The notes: generated by a model from the letters alone, not told the origin. Shown: positions 25,591 to 34,480, counted from the first letter of the stretch. The stretch is 56,035 nucleotides of DNA from Endozoicomonas acroporae (GCF_002864045.1 NZ_PJPV01000135.1:1-56035); one strand, 5' to 3'. Numbers and translations are program-made.

Positions 25591-25764
25591 CACTTTCTGC
25601 CCCATTTCTTCTAGCAGAACTGCAATTTCTGTCTATCTTTTCTTTACTGCTTCTATTCATCGACAAACTTGATCAGGGATTATCGTTTTAATACCAATTC
25701 CATAACCGGGTCAATACTGTTCAGAGTGGCGGCGTTCCCATAAGCCAGAGAGTGATGCCAGCAA

Positions 25765-26709
25765 ATGCTACGAACGGCAGTGATTGGAGCGGGTTATCTC
25801 GGTAAATTTCATGCTCAGAAGTATGCCCGGCTGGCATCCAGCCACCTTGTGGGCGTTGCCGATATCAACGAGACCTGTGGCCAGCAGGTTGCCAGCAGCT
25901 GTAACACCCATTATTTCAGTAATTACCGGGATCTGATCGGGCAGGTTGATGCCGTCAGTGTTGTTGTTCCTACCGCCCTGCATCACGCCATAGCCAGTGA
26001 CTTTCTGAAAGCGGGTGTGCATGTGCTGGTGGAAAAGCCCATCGCCAGTAACGTATCTCAGGCTGAAGAGATGATTAAGCTGGCCAGGGAGCAACAACTG
26101 ATCCTCCAGGTTGGCTTTCTGGAGCGCTACAACGCGGCACTGGGGTGCGTTGCCGACAAGGTTAGCCAGCCCCGGTTTATTGAGTCTCACCGACTGGCCA
26201 GCTTTAAACCACGATCCATGGACATCAATGTGATTATGGATCTGATGATTCATGACCTGGATATTATTCTGAATATAGTGGATTCCCCGATACTGGATAT
26301 TGCGGCCAATGGCAGTGCGGTTTTGTCAGATACCATTGATATTGCCCAGGCCCGTTTGTCGTTTGCCAATGGCTGTGTTGCCAATGTGACCGCCAGTCGA
26401 ATCAGTCAGAAAAGCAAAAGGAAAATGCGGATTTTCCAGAAATGCTCCTGTATCTGCGTTGATTTTCAAGCGTTGAAAGTCAGCCATTTCTTTAAAGGTG
26501 AAGGGGAGTTGCATCCGGGTGTTCCAGCCATTGAATGTCAGGAGCAGAGTTATGAGGGCAGTGATGCGCTCAGGCTGGAGATTGAAGACTTTCTTCTGAG
26601 TGTTATTGCCGCAAGCCCCCCAAAGGTCAGTGGTGAAGATGGTCGAGATGCGTTGCATGCCGCGAACCGAATTTCGGAGATTATTCATAAGACGGGTGTC
26701 AGCCTATGA
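25765..26709 (+). CDS. Gfo/Idh/MocA sugar dehydrogenase, GnnA-like
   Basis: 314 residues. The N-terminal Rossmann fold has VIGAGYLGKFHAQKYARL, and VLVEKPIASN carries the conserved EKP. The C-terminal domain has DLMIHDLDIILN, with the His and Asp typical of the UDP-N-acetylglucosamine 3-dehydrogenase branch (GnnA). GnnA oxidises C3 of UDP-GlcNAc with NAD; a PLP aminotransferase (GnnB) then adds an amino group, giving UDP-GlcNAc3N for lipid A with extra amide-linked acyl chains. The next gene is such an aminotransferase, 84 bases on, on the same strand. Pathway assignment is inference; other 3-amino sugars are possible. Confidence 0.85.
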   Translation: MLRTAVIGAGYLGKFHAQKYARLASSHLVGVADINETCGQQVASSCNTHYFSNYRDLIGQVDAVSVVVPTALHHAIASDFLKAGVHVLVEKPIASNVSQAEEMIKLAREQQLILQVGFLERYNAALGCVADKVSQPRFIESHRLASFKPRSMDINVIMDLMIHDLDIILNIVDSPILDIAANGSAVLSDTIDIAQARLSFANGCVANVTASRISQKSKRKMRIFQKCSCICVDFQALKVSHFFKGEGELHPGVPAIECQEQSYEGSDALRLEIEDFLLSVIAASPPKVSGEDGRDALHAANRISEIIHKTGVSL

Positions 26710-26793
26710 CAGCGAACGTTGAGCGGCTGGCAAAGGATAAAATAACCATTAGCGAATAATCGGTACCATTTTATCGAGTGTAAAAGGGGCACC

Positions 26794-27906
26794 ATGAATC
26801 AAAAAAAAATGAATACTATCCCAATGGTGGATGTGCAGGCATGGCATCGGCCAATTCAGGCGCAGTTAGAAAAAAAAGCACTGGAAGTATTGCGCAGTGG
26901 TCGTTTTATCATGGGGAAAGAAGTGGAGCTTTTTGAACAGGAGGTCGCTCATTACCTGGGAGCCAGGTACGCCATCAGTTGTGCAAATGGTACCGATGCA
27001 CTTGTTCTTGCTCTCCATGCCGCCGGTATAGGGCCGGGAGATGAGGTATTAACCACGGGTTTTACCTTTTTTTCTACAGCCGAGGCCATTATCCAGGTGG
27101 GGGCAACGCCTGTTCTGGTTGATATAGACTCAGAGACATTCAATATTGACCCCCTTGAGCTGGAGCGAAGTATCACTTCCCGTTGCAAGGCAGTGCTGGT
27201 TGTCCATCTTTTTGGTTTACCAGCAGCGCTTCGGGAGATTCAGGCCGTCTGTGATCGTCATGGTTTAATCCTGCTGGAAGACTGTGCACAATCCTTTGGC
27301 GCTGGTTATCAATCCCGAAAAACTGGTAATTTCGGTTTACTCGGTACTTTCAGTTTTTTTCCCAGTAAAAACCTGGGCGGATTTGGTGATGGTGGTCTGG
27401 TCATTACCAGCGAATTAAAAGTCGCCGAAACGGTACGGATGCTACGAAATCACGGCAGTGCATACCAGTACCACCACGAGTGCCCGGGCTACAACAGTCG
27501 TCTGGATGAAATTCAGGCGGCCCTGTTAAGAGTCAAGCTGGAGCATATAGAGGTTTTTAATGCTCAGCGACAACAGGTGGCACAATGGTATCGAGAATTT
27601 CTGAACGATAGTGAGGTACTCTTTCCTCATGGGCAGCAGGAACATATTTATCATCAGTTTACGGTTGTTTTGCCCTCTGGCCGGGATATGGTCAGGAAGC
27701 GCCTTGCCGGTGAGGGTATTGCCAGTGCTATTTATTACCCGTTGCCTCTAAATAAGCAAAGGGCATTGGCAGGGAAAGACGGTGAACATGAACTACCCGT
27801 ATGTGAGCAGTTATCCGAACACTGTCTTTCACTGCCAATATATCCTGGTATGACCAGAAGCCAGACCAAGACCGTTGCCAGCACATTGATTAAAGTGATG
27901 CATTAA
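26794..27906 (+). CDS. DegT/DnrJ/EryC1 PLP aminotransferase, GnnB-like
   Basis: 370 residues, normal for the family. Visible: IPMVDVQAWHRPI at the start; ISCANGTDALVLALHAAGIG and the GFTFFSTAEAI phosphate-binding region; LLEDCAQSFGAGY, with the Asp that pairs with the pyridine; and FFPSKNLGGFGDGG, whose Lys forms the internal aldimine. CPGYNSRLDEIQAALL completes the signature. It transaminates a keto nucleotide sugar. It follows the GnnA-like dehydrogenase, so the two probably make a 3-amino-3-deoxy sugar for lipid A or surface polysaccharide. Confidence 0.88.
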   Translation: MNQKKMNTIPMVDVQAWHRPIQAQLEKKALEVLRSGRFIMGKEVELFEQEVAHYLGARYAISCANGTDALVLALHAAGIGPGDEVLTTGFTFFSTAEAIIQVGATPVLVDIDSETFNIDPLELERSITSRCKAVLVVHLFGLPAALREIQAVCDRHGLILLEDCAQSFGAGYQSRKTGNFGLLGTFSFFPSKNLGGFGDGGLVITSELKVAETVRMLRNHGSAYQYHHECPGYNSRLDEIQAALLRVKLEHIEVFNAQRQQVAQWYREFLNDSEVLFPHGQQEHIYHQFTVVLPSGRDMVRKRLAGEGIASAIYYPLPLNKQRALAGKDGEHELPVCEQLSEHCLSLPIYPGMTRSQTKTVASTLIKVMH

Positions 27907-27962
27907 TTATTGAAGCATCTCAGTTATGGCAAGAGAGCCTTTTCGTCAAGTCAAAGCAGACC

Positions 27963-28571
27963 CTAAGAAATTGCCCCCTGCTGATCCACCTCCCACGATA
28001 CCAGAGGCGGCTCGAAAGGCGGCTCGAAAACTTGGCGTGATGGGTCATTAAAAGAAGAACTCTCCAATCCTGGCTGAGACCGAACGGGAGCCGTGCATTT
28101 GCTACAAACGAACGAATACGATGAGGGATCTATGCAGATGAACCCATCTCCCGGGTACGGTGGAGGAGCCATGCTGTTGGGATCCCAGAATGGTGGAGAT
28201 GATACCGATGGTTGCTCCGAGCTCTGTTGCTTGTCACCAGTGTAGGAGACTGGTTCAGTACAGATGGCGATCTGTCGTTCCGGAAGTTTCTTGACGCATT
28301 CGCAGTGACTAGAGATGCCAATAAAGGTGGCTACAGGACAGGCAAGACTGGCAAAACCAAGAGGTATGCCGAGGAAGGCATAAGCGATTTGGCACTTGGA
28401 TATTAATGCACCCGCAAAGTAACCGCCGATGGCACCGATAGCACCATAGCCACTCGAAATTTTAGCAGTTTCTTTAACAGCTTGAAAATCACAGCCATAA
28501 CCGGCCGACCGATGTTCCACTCGTTGTGGCTGTTTGATCACCGGTGGTGGAGTACGAAGAGAGACATTCAT
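27963..28571 (-). CDS. Proline-rich protein with a hydrophobic hairpin and PPPY motif
   Basis: 202 residues, unrecognised. Residues 40-85 form a Gly-rich hydrophobic hairpin (YGAIGAIGGYFAGALI and YAFLGIPLGFASLACPVATF) that could span a membrane. The C-terminal half is Pro/Ser-rich and contains APPPYPGD, a PPxY sequence of the kind bound by WW domains in eukaryotes, and a CxxC pair (VCSKC). Six further cysteines occur in the centre. GAGGATAT lies upstream of the ATG. No operon. A host-directed membrane protein is possible but speculative. Confidence 0.6.
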   Translation of the reverse strand: MNVSLRTPPPVIKQPQRVEHRSAGYGCDFQAVKETAKISSGYGAIGAIGGYFAGALISKCQIAYAFLGIPLGFASLACPVATFIGISSHCECVKKLPERQIAICTEPVSYTGDKQQSSEQPSVSSPPFWDPNSMAPPPYPGDGFICIDPSSYSFVCSKCTAPVRSQPGLESSSFNDPSRQVFEPPFEPPLVSWEVDQQGAIS

Positions 28572-28700
28572 ATGTCTTATATCCTCAGAATATTAGTTAT
28601 TTATATCCCACAATTTTTATGGCAGTTATGCTGCGGCAAACAGGGGGTGAATCTCTTTGACTGAATTATTTTGCAAAAGTTCATTTAGAATTGCTTTTTA

Positions 28701-28727
28701 ATATGATTTCGTTTGGTTAACTACTTA
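28701..28727. repeat. Family 1 right terminus, solitary
   Basis: ATATGATTTCGTTTGGTTAA, continuing CTACTTA, matches the right end of the family 1 elements (compare 52202-52228). The left half is missing. It lies 20 bases beyond the stop of the second arginine-rich repeat gene. Confidence 0.65.
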
Positions 28728-28746
28728 TCTATTGGCAAAACAGGGA

Positions 28747-29673
28747 TCATTCTGGTGACGCATTTTTTTGTGCTTTGCGTAAGCGGTATCTTCGTGACGC
28801 TTCTCTTCTGCGCTCTGCGAAATCGGGATCATTGTGGTAGCGTTTCTTTCTGCCCTCCCTTTGGAGCTTCCTTCGGCGCTCTGCGTAAACGGGATCATTC
28901 TGGTAGCGTTCCCTGTTTTTCTTCCTTTCGAGTTCTGCATAAACGGGATTTCTGCGAAGCTTTCTTTTGAGCTCCCTTCTGTGTTCTGCGTAAACGGGAT
29001 CATTGTGGTAGCGCTCTCTTCTGCGATCCCTTTGGCGCTTCCTTAGGCGCTCCGCGTAAGCGGGATCATTCTGGTAACGTTCTCTGCCTTGCGCCCTTCG
29101 GCGCTCTGCGTAAGCGAGATCATTACGGTAACGTTCCCTGCATTTCTTCCTCAGGTGCTCGGCGTAGGAAGGGTCGTTTTTGTAGCGCTCCCTTCGGCGC
29201 TGTGCATTGGTGAGCGCTTTACGAGGCCTCCTTTCGTGCTCAATGGGTAAGGAGCAACGTTCATCAGGCTCATCAACTCTTGCCTGGGCTAAATCGTCTG
29301 ATGAATGAATTTCATCCCCTAACCCTAACAGAGAATAGATTGAAAACCGTTCATTTTCAGGAATATATACGGGAGCAGGATCATTATTCTGTGATCCTGT
29401 TTTTACCGGTAAGTGACGTGGTTGATCTTCTTCAGTATCGCTATAAGCGATGACTATCGATCTGTTTTCAAACCGGGAATCATTCAATGCCTTGTGAAAA
29501 GACTTCGTTGGCCGCTGAAGGTGGTTTTTATCAGTACCCATGGCACATAGAATATGTGCTGCTTCTACAATTTCACGGAGGAAGAGTTGACCAGATGTGC
29601 CAGATCCAGACGAAACAGCATCTTGAAGACAACAAGAAATAGCATGTGAATTAGAGCAGGCAGGTATATCCAT
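28747..29673 (-). CDS. Arginine-rich tandem-repeat protein, paralogue 2 (308 aa)
   Basis: Related to the protein at 15156 along its whole length. The N-terminal ~150 residues share SGQLFLR, HLQRPTKSFHK, RSIVIAYS, DPAPVYIPENERFSIYSLLGLG-type blocks in the same order. The rest is about nine repeats of the form RERYQNDPVYAERRRK. There is no signal peptide. The repeat pattern continues past the stop in another frame (HEDTAYAKHKKM, HQNDPCFANR, to about 28725), so a frameshift near 28800-28815 seems to have shortened the protein. Function unknown. A family 1 terminus lies just beyond the 3' end. Confidence 0.75.
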   Translation of the reverse strand: MDIPACSNSHAISCCLQDAVSSGSGTSGQLFLREIVEAAHILCAMGTDKNHLQRPTKSFHKALNDSRFENRSIVIAYSDTEEDQPRHLPVKTGSQNNDPAPVYIPENERFSIYSLLGLGDEIHSSDDLAQARVDEPDERCSLPIEHERRPRKALTNAQRRRERYKNDPSYAEHLRKKCRERYRNDLAYAERRRAQGRERYQNDPAYAERLRKRQRDRRRERYHNDPVYAEHRRELKRKLRRNPVYAELERKKNRERYQNDPVYAERRRKLQREGRKKRYHNDPDFAERRREASRRYRLRKAQKNASPE

Positions 29674-29880
29674 TAGATTATGGAATTATTGAATTCTGCC
29701 TTAAGACTGTTCTTTCTTTTAAAAGTTCCTCCCGGACACCATCCTTTCAATATGTAAGTCAACCAGACATTGGGTTGGGGTACCTTGGTTCTGCTGCAAA
29801 TTCGCAGGCTATTCCCGGTCAGCCTCCGGGTGTTGATACCGGAGGGCTCAGGTGGAAGATCACTTACGCAAGTTTTCAGT

Positions 29881-29915
29881 AAAACCTGGTAACCAGCAGT
29901 ACCCGTGTTACCAGG
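29881..29915 (-). terminator. Terminator of hutWX
   Basis: Perfect 9-base stem CCTGGTAAC/GTTACCAGG with a 13-base loop. On the minus strand it is followed by TTTTACTG. It lies 8 bases past the hutX stop. Confidence 0.85.
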
Positions 29916-29922
29916 GAGATAA

Positions 29923-30423
29923 TCAGGCGGCAGAGAGCCTCTTCAATGCCTCAAACTTTTCCAGCTGTTCAGGCAAAAAGTTCTGCTCTTTATCCCGACG
30001 CAAGTAAACTTTGAACAACATTCGGCCCTGTTTGCTCAGGAACTGCACCGAGCGGGTTGCTACACCATGGAAGGGCTTGCTGACCAGGGCGATCACCGCA
30101 ACATTATCCAGCTTCAGGTGCCCTTTCAGCGGTGTCTGGCGGTCGCTCAGATTGTAATAGCCGAACTTTTCACCCCCTTTCGGGAAATGGCCAACCATTT
30201 CAAAAATTGAACCATCCACATCAATCACCAGCGTCAGTTCGCCCCAGGCTTTGATATCCCGCAGGACATCCAGGTAATGGCTGGCATCAATCAATGTCAC
30301 CATGTCAGCGGGCATGGCCTGAATCACGTCCAGTTCGCTGGCATTGAGCTGGTTCGCTATTTCTGCCGGTAAAATGGCCGGGTTTCCGGCCAGAATATCC
30401 TGTACCTGTTGAGCCAGAGTCAT
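29923..30423 (-). CDS. hutX: Haem utilisation carrier protein HutX
   Basis: 166 residues of the HutX/ChuX family, cytoplasmic haem-binding proteins that hand haem to the degrading enzyme. Matching blocks: PAEIANQLNASELDVIQAMP, ITELTLVIDVDGSIFEMVGHFPKG-like sequence around residue 70-95, FGYYNLSDRQTPLKGHL and GRMLFKVYLRRD. The start overlaps the hutW stop by four bases (ATGA). In Vibrio the third gene of this set is hutZ; here a terminator follows hutX and no hutZ is present. Confidence 0.92.
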   Translation of the reverse strand: MTLAQQVQDILAGNPAILPAEIANQLNASELDVIQAMPADMVTLIDASHYLDVLRDIKAWGELTLVIDVDGSIFEMVGHFPKGGEKFGYYNLSDRQTPLKGHLKLDNVAVIALVSKPFHGVATRSVQFLSKQGRMLFKVYLRRDKEQNFLPEQLEKFEALKRLSAA

Positions 30424-31799
30424 GCAGCTTTCTCCGTGTTTTGTCCAGCAAAAGGATGTTGTTCAAGAAAATTAATCAGGGCCTGGAGCATGGTGACGTT
30501 CCAGAATTGCCCGGGCAGCGTCAAATCGAGAATGCCATGGTGAATGGTGGCCAGGCCATTGTCCTGCCAGGCTTCAAACAGCGGCATGCAGTGCTCGCTC
30601 ATGCCTGCACCAGCAACATGGTCAAGCTTGCCGATGGCCAGCCAGCCACGGTCAAAACCGGAGCCGATAGTGCCCAGCAGTGGTTTATTACCCGTGGCTT
30701 TGCTCATCATCATCAGGGGCTTCTGGCCAGCATCCAGGGCCTCGTAATAGGCGGGCAGTGTTCTCAGGCTCATGGCATTGTGCCCGGCAAAGTTGCCACC
30801 GGCACCGGCACCAAACGGCATGATTTCGGCACCGGATTTTACCCCGTGGTTGTAGATATTCCGCTCCCGGGTATCCCGTCCCCAGTGGCTGACAGTCAGG
30901 CGACCGACTTTGTGGGAACTGAGGATATCAACTCCCCGGCGAAACATTTCCGCACGCTCCGGTGAGCTGGCCGGTTCTGGCATGGAGCCTTTGTCAATCG
31001 ACTGCTTCATCCGGCTGGCGCCGAGCAGAATGAGCTGATAAAGATCGACACCATGGGCTTTGGATTGCAGGAAGGTATGCAGATCCTGCTCCCAGTCATC
31101 CAGGGTTTGGCCCGGCAGACCGAACATCAGGTCTACGACGACGGCTGCATTGTTCAGACTGCTGAAATAGTCCAGCCTTTCCAGCAGGAATTCACCGGAG
31201 TCGATCCGGCTCATGCGGCGGCGGATGGTGGTATTAAAACTCTGTGCCCCCAGGGAGAAGCGGTTAAACCCGGATTCCAGGCAGGCCGCAATTTTGTCGT
31301 TATCAAAGCCATGAAAACGGCCTTCAAAGGTCATCTCAACATCGTTGGCCAGTGGCAGTGACTCACGTACTGCATTGCCAAGGCGAATAATCTGCTCCGG
31401 GGTCAGGTCGGTGGGTGTCCCGCCGCCAAAATAGACGCCATGGAACAGGCCTCCCTGAGTCCAGGCATCCTGTGCCGACAGGCGGATTTCCCGCTCCAGA
31501 TAGTCGACATAGCGGGCAATTTCATCTTTTTTGGTGGTGTTTTGAAAGAAACCACAGTAAGAGCAATGGGTTCTGCAAAAAGGAATATGGATATAGGCCA
31601 GTCGCTTACTGTCCGTGAGCAGCTGTGGGTTAGCAGGGCTATCCATCAGTTGCCGGTACACAGCCTGAGTCTGCCCGGCAGGAACCGGAATGGAGCCGCT
31701 GTGGGTGTGGGCTGACTTCTTGCCGGTAAAGGCAAACTTCAGTGGATCAGGGGATGATATCCCGGTCAGCTCGGGACCCAGGGTGTGTCTGGCAACCAT
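30420..31799 (-). CDS. hutW: Radical SAM protein HutW (ChuW-like)
   Basis: 459 residues. The radical SAM cluster motif CRTHCSYCGFF (CxxxCxxC) follows LAYIHIPF near residue 75. GVYFGGGTPTDLTPEQI and MTFEGRFHGFDNDKI are as in coproporphyrinogen-dehydrogenase-like radical SAM proteins. ChuW/HutW members open haem anaerobically to release iron. The gene is first in hutWX and has a candidate Fur box 26 bases upstream of the ATG. It faces the haem transporter operon across an AAA+ gene. Confidence 0.9.
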   Translation of the reverse strand: MVARHTLGPELTGISSPDPLKFAFTGKKSAHTHSGSIPVPAGQTQAVYRQLMDSPANPQLLTDSKRLAYIHIPFCRTHCSYCGFFQNTTKKDEIARYVDYLEREIRLSAQDAWTQGGLFHGVYFGGGTPTDLTPEQIIRLGNAVRESLPLANDVEMTFEGRFHGFDNDKIAACLESGFNRFSLGAQSFNTTIRRRMSRIDSGEFLLERLDYFSSLNNAAVVVDLMFGLPGQTLDDWEQDLHTFLQSKAHGVDLYQLILLGASRMKQSIDKGSMPEPASSPERAEMFRRGVDILSSHKVGRLTVSHWGRDTRERNIYNHGVKSGAEIMPFGAGAGGNFAGHNAMSLRTLPAYYEALDAGQKPLMMMSKATGNKPLLGTIGSGFDRGWLAIGKLDHVAGAGMSEHCMPLFEAWQDNGLATIHHGILDLTLPGQFWNVTMLQALINFLEQHPFAGQNTEKAA

Positions 31800-31824
31800 A
31801 ATCGGATCATTCTAACTTACAAAA

Positions 31825-31839
31825 TGAGAATTATTATTA
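31825..31839 (-). promoter_or_regulatory. Candidate Fur box upstream of hutW
   Basis: TGAGAATTATTATTA matches the 7-1-7 Fur consensus TGATAAT-n-ATTATCA at 12 of 14 defined positions. The place is right for iron-dependent repression of hutWX. Confidence 0.7.
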
Positions 31840-32072
31840 TTTTGATTTGTAAGGTGGTGTGCAATTGATACAGATCAACAGATTTCAGGTGAAAAACTTC
31901 GGTTTACCACTGTGGGATTGTTGTGGTTACGTGACGGCCATACAGGCCATTTCCGTGATGTGAATGGTCACCGGAATTACCGCAATCATTGGATTAATCC
32001 ATGCCTGTGAACCTTGTTCAGGAAAATGTTGTCTATAAGCGTAAATCGAACAAAGTTAATAAGGTTAAATTG

Positions 32073-33623
32073 ATGAAGCAGTTCAGGCAGTTTTGTATTT
32101 CCTTTTTAGTGTCCTTTATTTTGTGTCCCATTGCCCTGGCAGACGAGACTGCGGTAACACCGGATAAATTACATATCAGCTATGTCAGGCAATATATGGC
32201 AAACAACCGTTTCTTTGATCGTCTTAATGCCCCCGGATATGGGGGGCAACCCATTGAAGCTCAGGTAAGGGCAGGCTGGGCTGAAACAAAACGGCAATAC
32301 AACTGGGTACTGAAGGAGTATTCTCTCTATGAGTCGCTACCCTATCTGGCGTTTTATGTGCCTGCTTTTGCTATTGGTGGAACAGCACTTTCGTACAAAG
32401 GAGCCATTTACCAATTTGTGAGGACCAGCTCGGATTTTACTAACCTGTTAGCTATCGTGTCTTTTACGATGGTCGGCTCATTAATAGTGGCGACATCTAT
32501 TCCCTTTACCATGAATGTTTATTACGGAATATTTGCGCCAAAGCTGGCCGAGGAGAATTTGATTCTGGCCTACGGTGCCAAGAAAGCATTACTGGACAAA
32601 CGTACACAACATTACATCGAGGATGAGCTGTTTTACAGTTTCTGGCGAAGCCCTGGCGGCGAAGCACTCAACCGGTTACAGAAAATTCTGGATAAAGCAT
32701 TAAGGCTTCCGTTTTACTCCAAAGCACTGGTGTACGATGAAGAGAAAATTGAGGAAGCCCTGCAGGACTACCCAACCCACGTAGGCGAACGGTTAAAACG
32801 GTTTGTCCATTCTGAGTTGATTTACCAGCAGACCGATTCCTCAATCCATGACAGCCATTACCCGATTTATTTCCTGGGCGCACCCGGTACCGGCAAGACC
32901 TATGCCGCCAAACAGCTGGCGGAAGGGATGGGGACTAACCTTGCCATTGTCAATCTCGATGGTGCCTCCATTGATGATATTGTCGGAACCCCGTTTGAAA
33001 GTGCCAATGCCAGGGCCGGCAGAATTCTGGATGCGATTGTTGCCCGTACCGATTCAAGCCAGGATATTAATCACCATAATCAGGTTCTGCTGATTGATGA
33101 GTTTGATCGGCTCTTCATCTCCGGAAACGAGAAAAGCAAAGATGTACTGTCGTTTATGTTGAAGCTGCTCGATCCGTCCAATCGTTCTTACTACAGTCCC
33201 TATTTGAAAACAGAAGTACGCTTGCCTGAGACTATCATTCTTGCCGGTAACCGTGATATTCATGAATTAAGCACCCACGACCCTGAGCTTGAGGCCATTG
33301 CCTCCAGACTGGATAAAGTCGTATTTGACGGTTTCGATACCAGGGCGAAACAGAGAATTGCCTTTGAAACCATGATTCCCAATAAGGAAAGGCGTTATCA
33401 GTCGGCGGGTAAGCTTTTTGCCGATTTCACCTTACCACAGAGCGGTCATGACATGATTCATGACTTTATTGAAACGGATCAAGACCCGGGACTGCGCTCC
33501 CTGGAAAAATATATATCCCAGGTATTTGAGACGTTTGCCCATGGCCTTGCGACAAAGAGCCGTATTTCTTCCGGGAATAAGGTCGAACAATGGAACGGAG
33601 AGCCGGTGCTGGCAGGAGGGTAA
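32073..33623 (+). CDS. AAA+ ATPase with N-terminal signal and membrane segments
   Basis: About 516 residues from the ATG at 32073 (AAGG 8 bases upstream; an earlier in-frame ATG at 32001 has no ribosome binding site). Residues 1-24 look like a signal peptide (FCISFLVSFILCPIALADE). Two hydrophobic segments follow at about 90-108 and 125-147. The AAA+ domain has Walker A GAPGTGKT (269-276), Walker B LLIDEFDR, sensor-1-like ILAGNRD and an arginine region IASRLDKV. By simple topology counting the ATPase would end up outside the cytoplasm, which is odd. Substrate unknown. It sits alone between the two hut units on the opposite strand, so it may be an insertion in an ancestral hut locus. Confidence 0.75.
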   Translation: MKQFRQFCISFLVSFILCPIALADETAVTPDKLHISYVRQYMANNRFFDRLNAPGYGGQPIEAQVRAGWAETKRQYNWVLKEYSLYESLPYLAFYVPAFAIGGTALSYKGAIYQFVRTSSDFTNLLAIVSFTMVGSLIVATSIPFTMNVYYGIFAPKLAEENLILAYGAKKALLDKRTQHYIEDELFYSFWRSPGGEALNRLQKILDKALRLPFYSKALVYDEEKIEEALQDYPTHVGERLKRFVHSELIYQQTDSSIHDSHYPIYFLGAPGTGKTYAAKQLAEGMGTNLAIVNLDGASIDDIVGTPFESANARAGRILDAIVARTDSSQDINHHNQVLLIDEFDRLFISGNEKSKDVLSFMLKLLDPSNRSYYSPYLKTEVRLPETIILAGNRDIHELSTHDPELEAIASRLDKVVFDGFDTRAKQRIAFETMIPNKERRYQSAGKLFADFTLPQSGHDMIHDFIETDQDPGLRSLEKYISQVFETFAHGLATKSRISSGNKVEQWNGEPVLAGG

Positions 33624-33638
33624 CGCTTGTTGTTTGAA

Positions 33639-33660
33639 GCCTGACGCTGCATCGTCAGGC
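33639..33660. terminator. Hairpin between AAA+ gene and hutD
   Basis: Perfect 8-base stem GCCTGACG/CGTCAGGC with loop CTGCAT, placed between two convergent stops. No T-run on either side, so termination is possible but not certain. Confidence 0.45.
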
Positions 33661-33678
33661 CATCGCTTAAACGACAAA

Positions 33679-34479
33679 TTAATGGTTCACAACCAGCGGG
33701 CAGTGATAGGCCGGGTGCTCAGACACACTGACCTCAATATCGAACACTTGTCCAATCGTTTCCGGGGTCAGAACCTGATGGGGTGTGCCTTCTGCAGCTA
33801 TCCTGCCATTCCTGAGAATCACAATCCGGTCAGAGTATCGCGCTGCCAGATTCAGGTCGTGCATGATAACCATCACGCCGATGCCCTGGTCTGCTTCCTG
33901 TCTGGCCATTTTCAGGGTCAGCTGTTGATGGGCCGGGTCCAGTGCCGATGTAGGCTCATCAAGCAACAGGTAGCGCTGACCATAAGGGCTTTCATCCCAG
34001 ATCTGAGCCAATACCCGCGCCATGTGCACACGCTGGCGTTCACCACCGGAGAGGGTGGTGTAATGACGATCCTGCAAATGTAAGCCATCAACTTTGTTAA
34101 GCGCTTCCCGGGTAATCATCAGGTTTTCATCATGGTGACTGGCACAGGGAATGCGGCCCAGCAGGACGACTTCTTCCGCCGTAAAGGGAAAGCTCAACGA
34201 GGATGACTGCGGCAACACACCGAGCATCAATGCCTGATGGTTCAATGGCCAGTCACTGCGACCATTAAGCAGCACTTCGCCGCTGGAAGGCTTTCTCTCG
34301 CCACTGATCACTTTCATCAAGGTGCTTTTACCGGCACCGTTGGGGCCAAGCACCGATACCACTTCCCGGGGCTTCAGGGTCAGATTAATGTCCTGAAGCA
34401 GGTGCCTGTCTCCGATCTGCACCGATACGCCCTGAACTTCCAGCGTGTTTACCGCTGCGCCTTCCTTACCAGAGGCCAT
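33679..34479 (-). CDS. hutD: Haem ABC transporter ATPase HutD/HmuV
   Basis: 266 residues. ABC ATPase with Walker A GPNGAGKST, Q-loop LPQSSSLSF, signature LSGGERQRVHMARVLAQ, Walker B RYLLLDEPTSALD and H-loop MHDLNLA. It matches the HmuV/FecE branch that drives haem or siderophore import through HutC. The ATG at 34479 lies one base after the hutC stop, with AAGGA 9 bases upstream; the frame is open further 5' inside hutC but this start fits the family. Last gene of tonB-exbB-exbD-hutBCD. Confidence 0.93.
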   Translation of the reverse strand: MASGKEGAAVNTLEVQGVSVQIGDRHLLQDINLTLKPREVVSVLGPNGAGKSTLMKVISGERKPSSGEVLLNGRSDWPLNHQALMLGVLPQSSSLSFPFTAEEVVLLGRIPCASHHDENLMITREALNKVDGLHLQDRHYTTLSGGERQRVHMARVLAQIWDESPYGQRYLLLDEPTSALDPAHQQLTLKMARQEADQGIGVMVIMHDLNLAARYSDRIVILRNGRIAAEGTPHQVLTPETIGQVFDIEVSVSEHPAYHCPLVVNH

Positions 34480-34480
34480 A

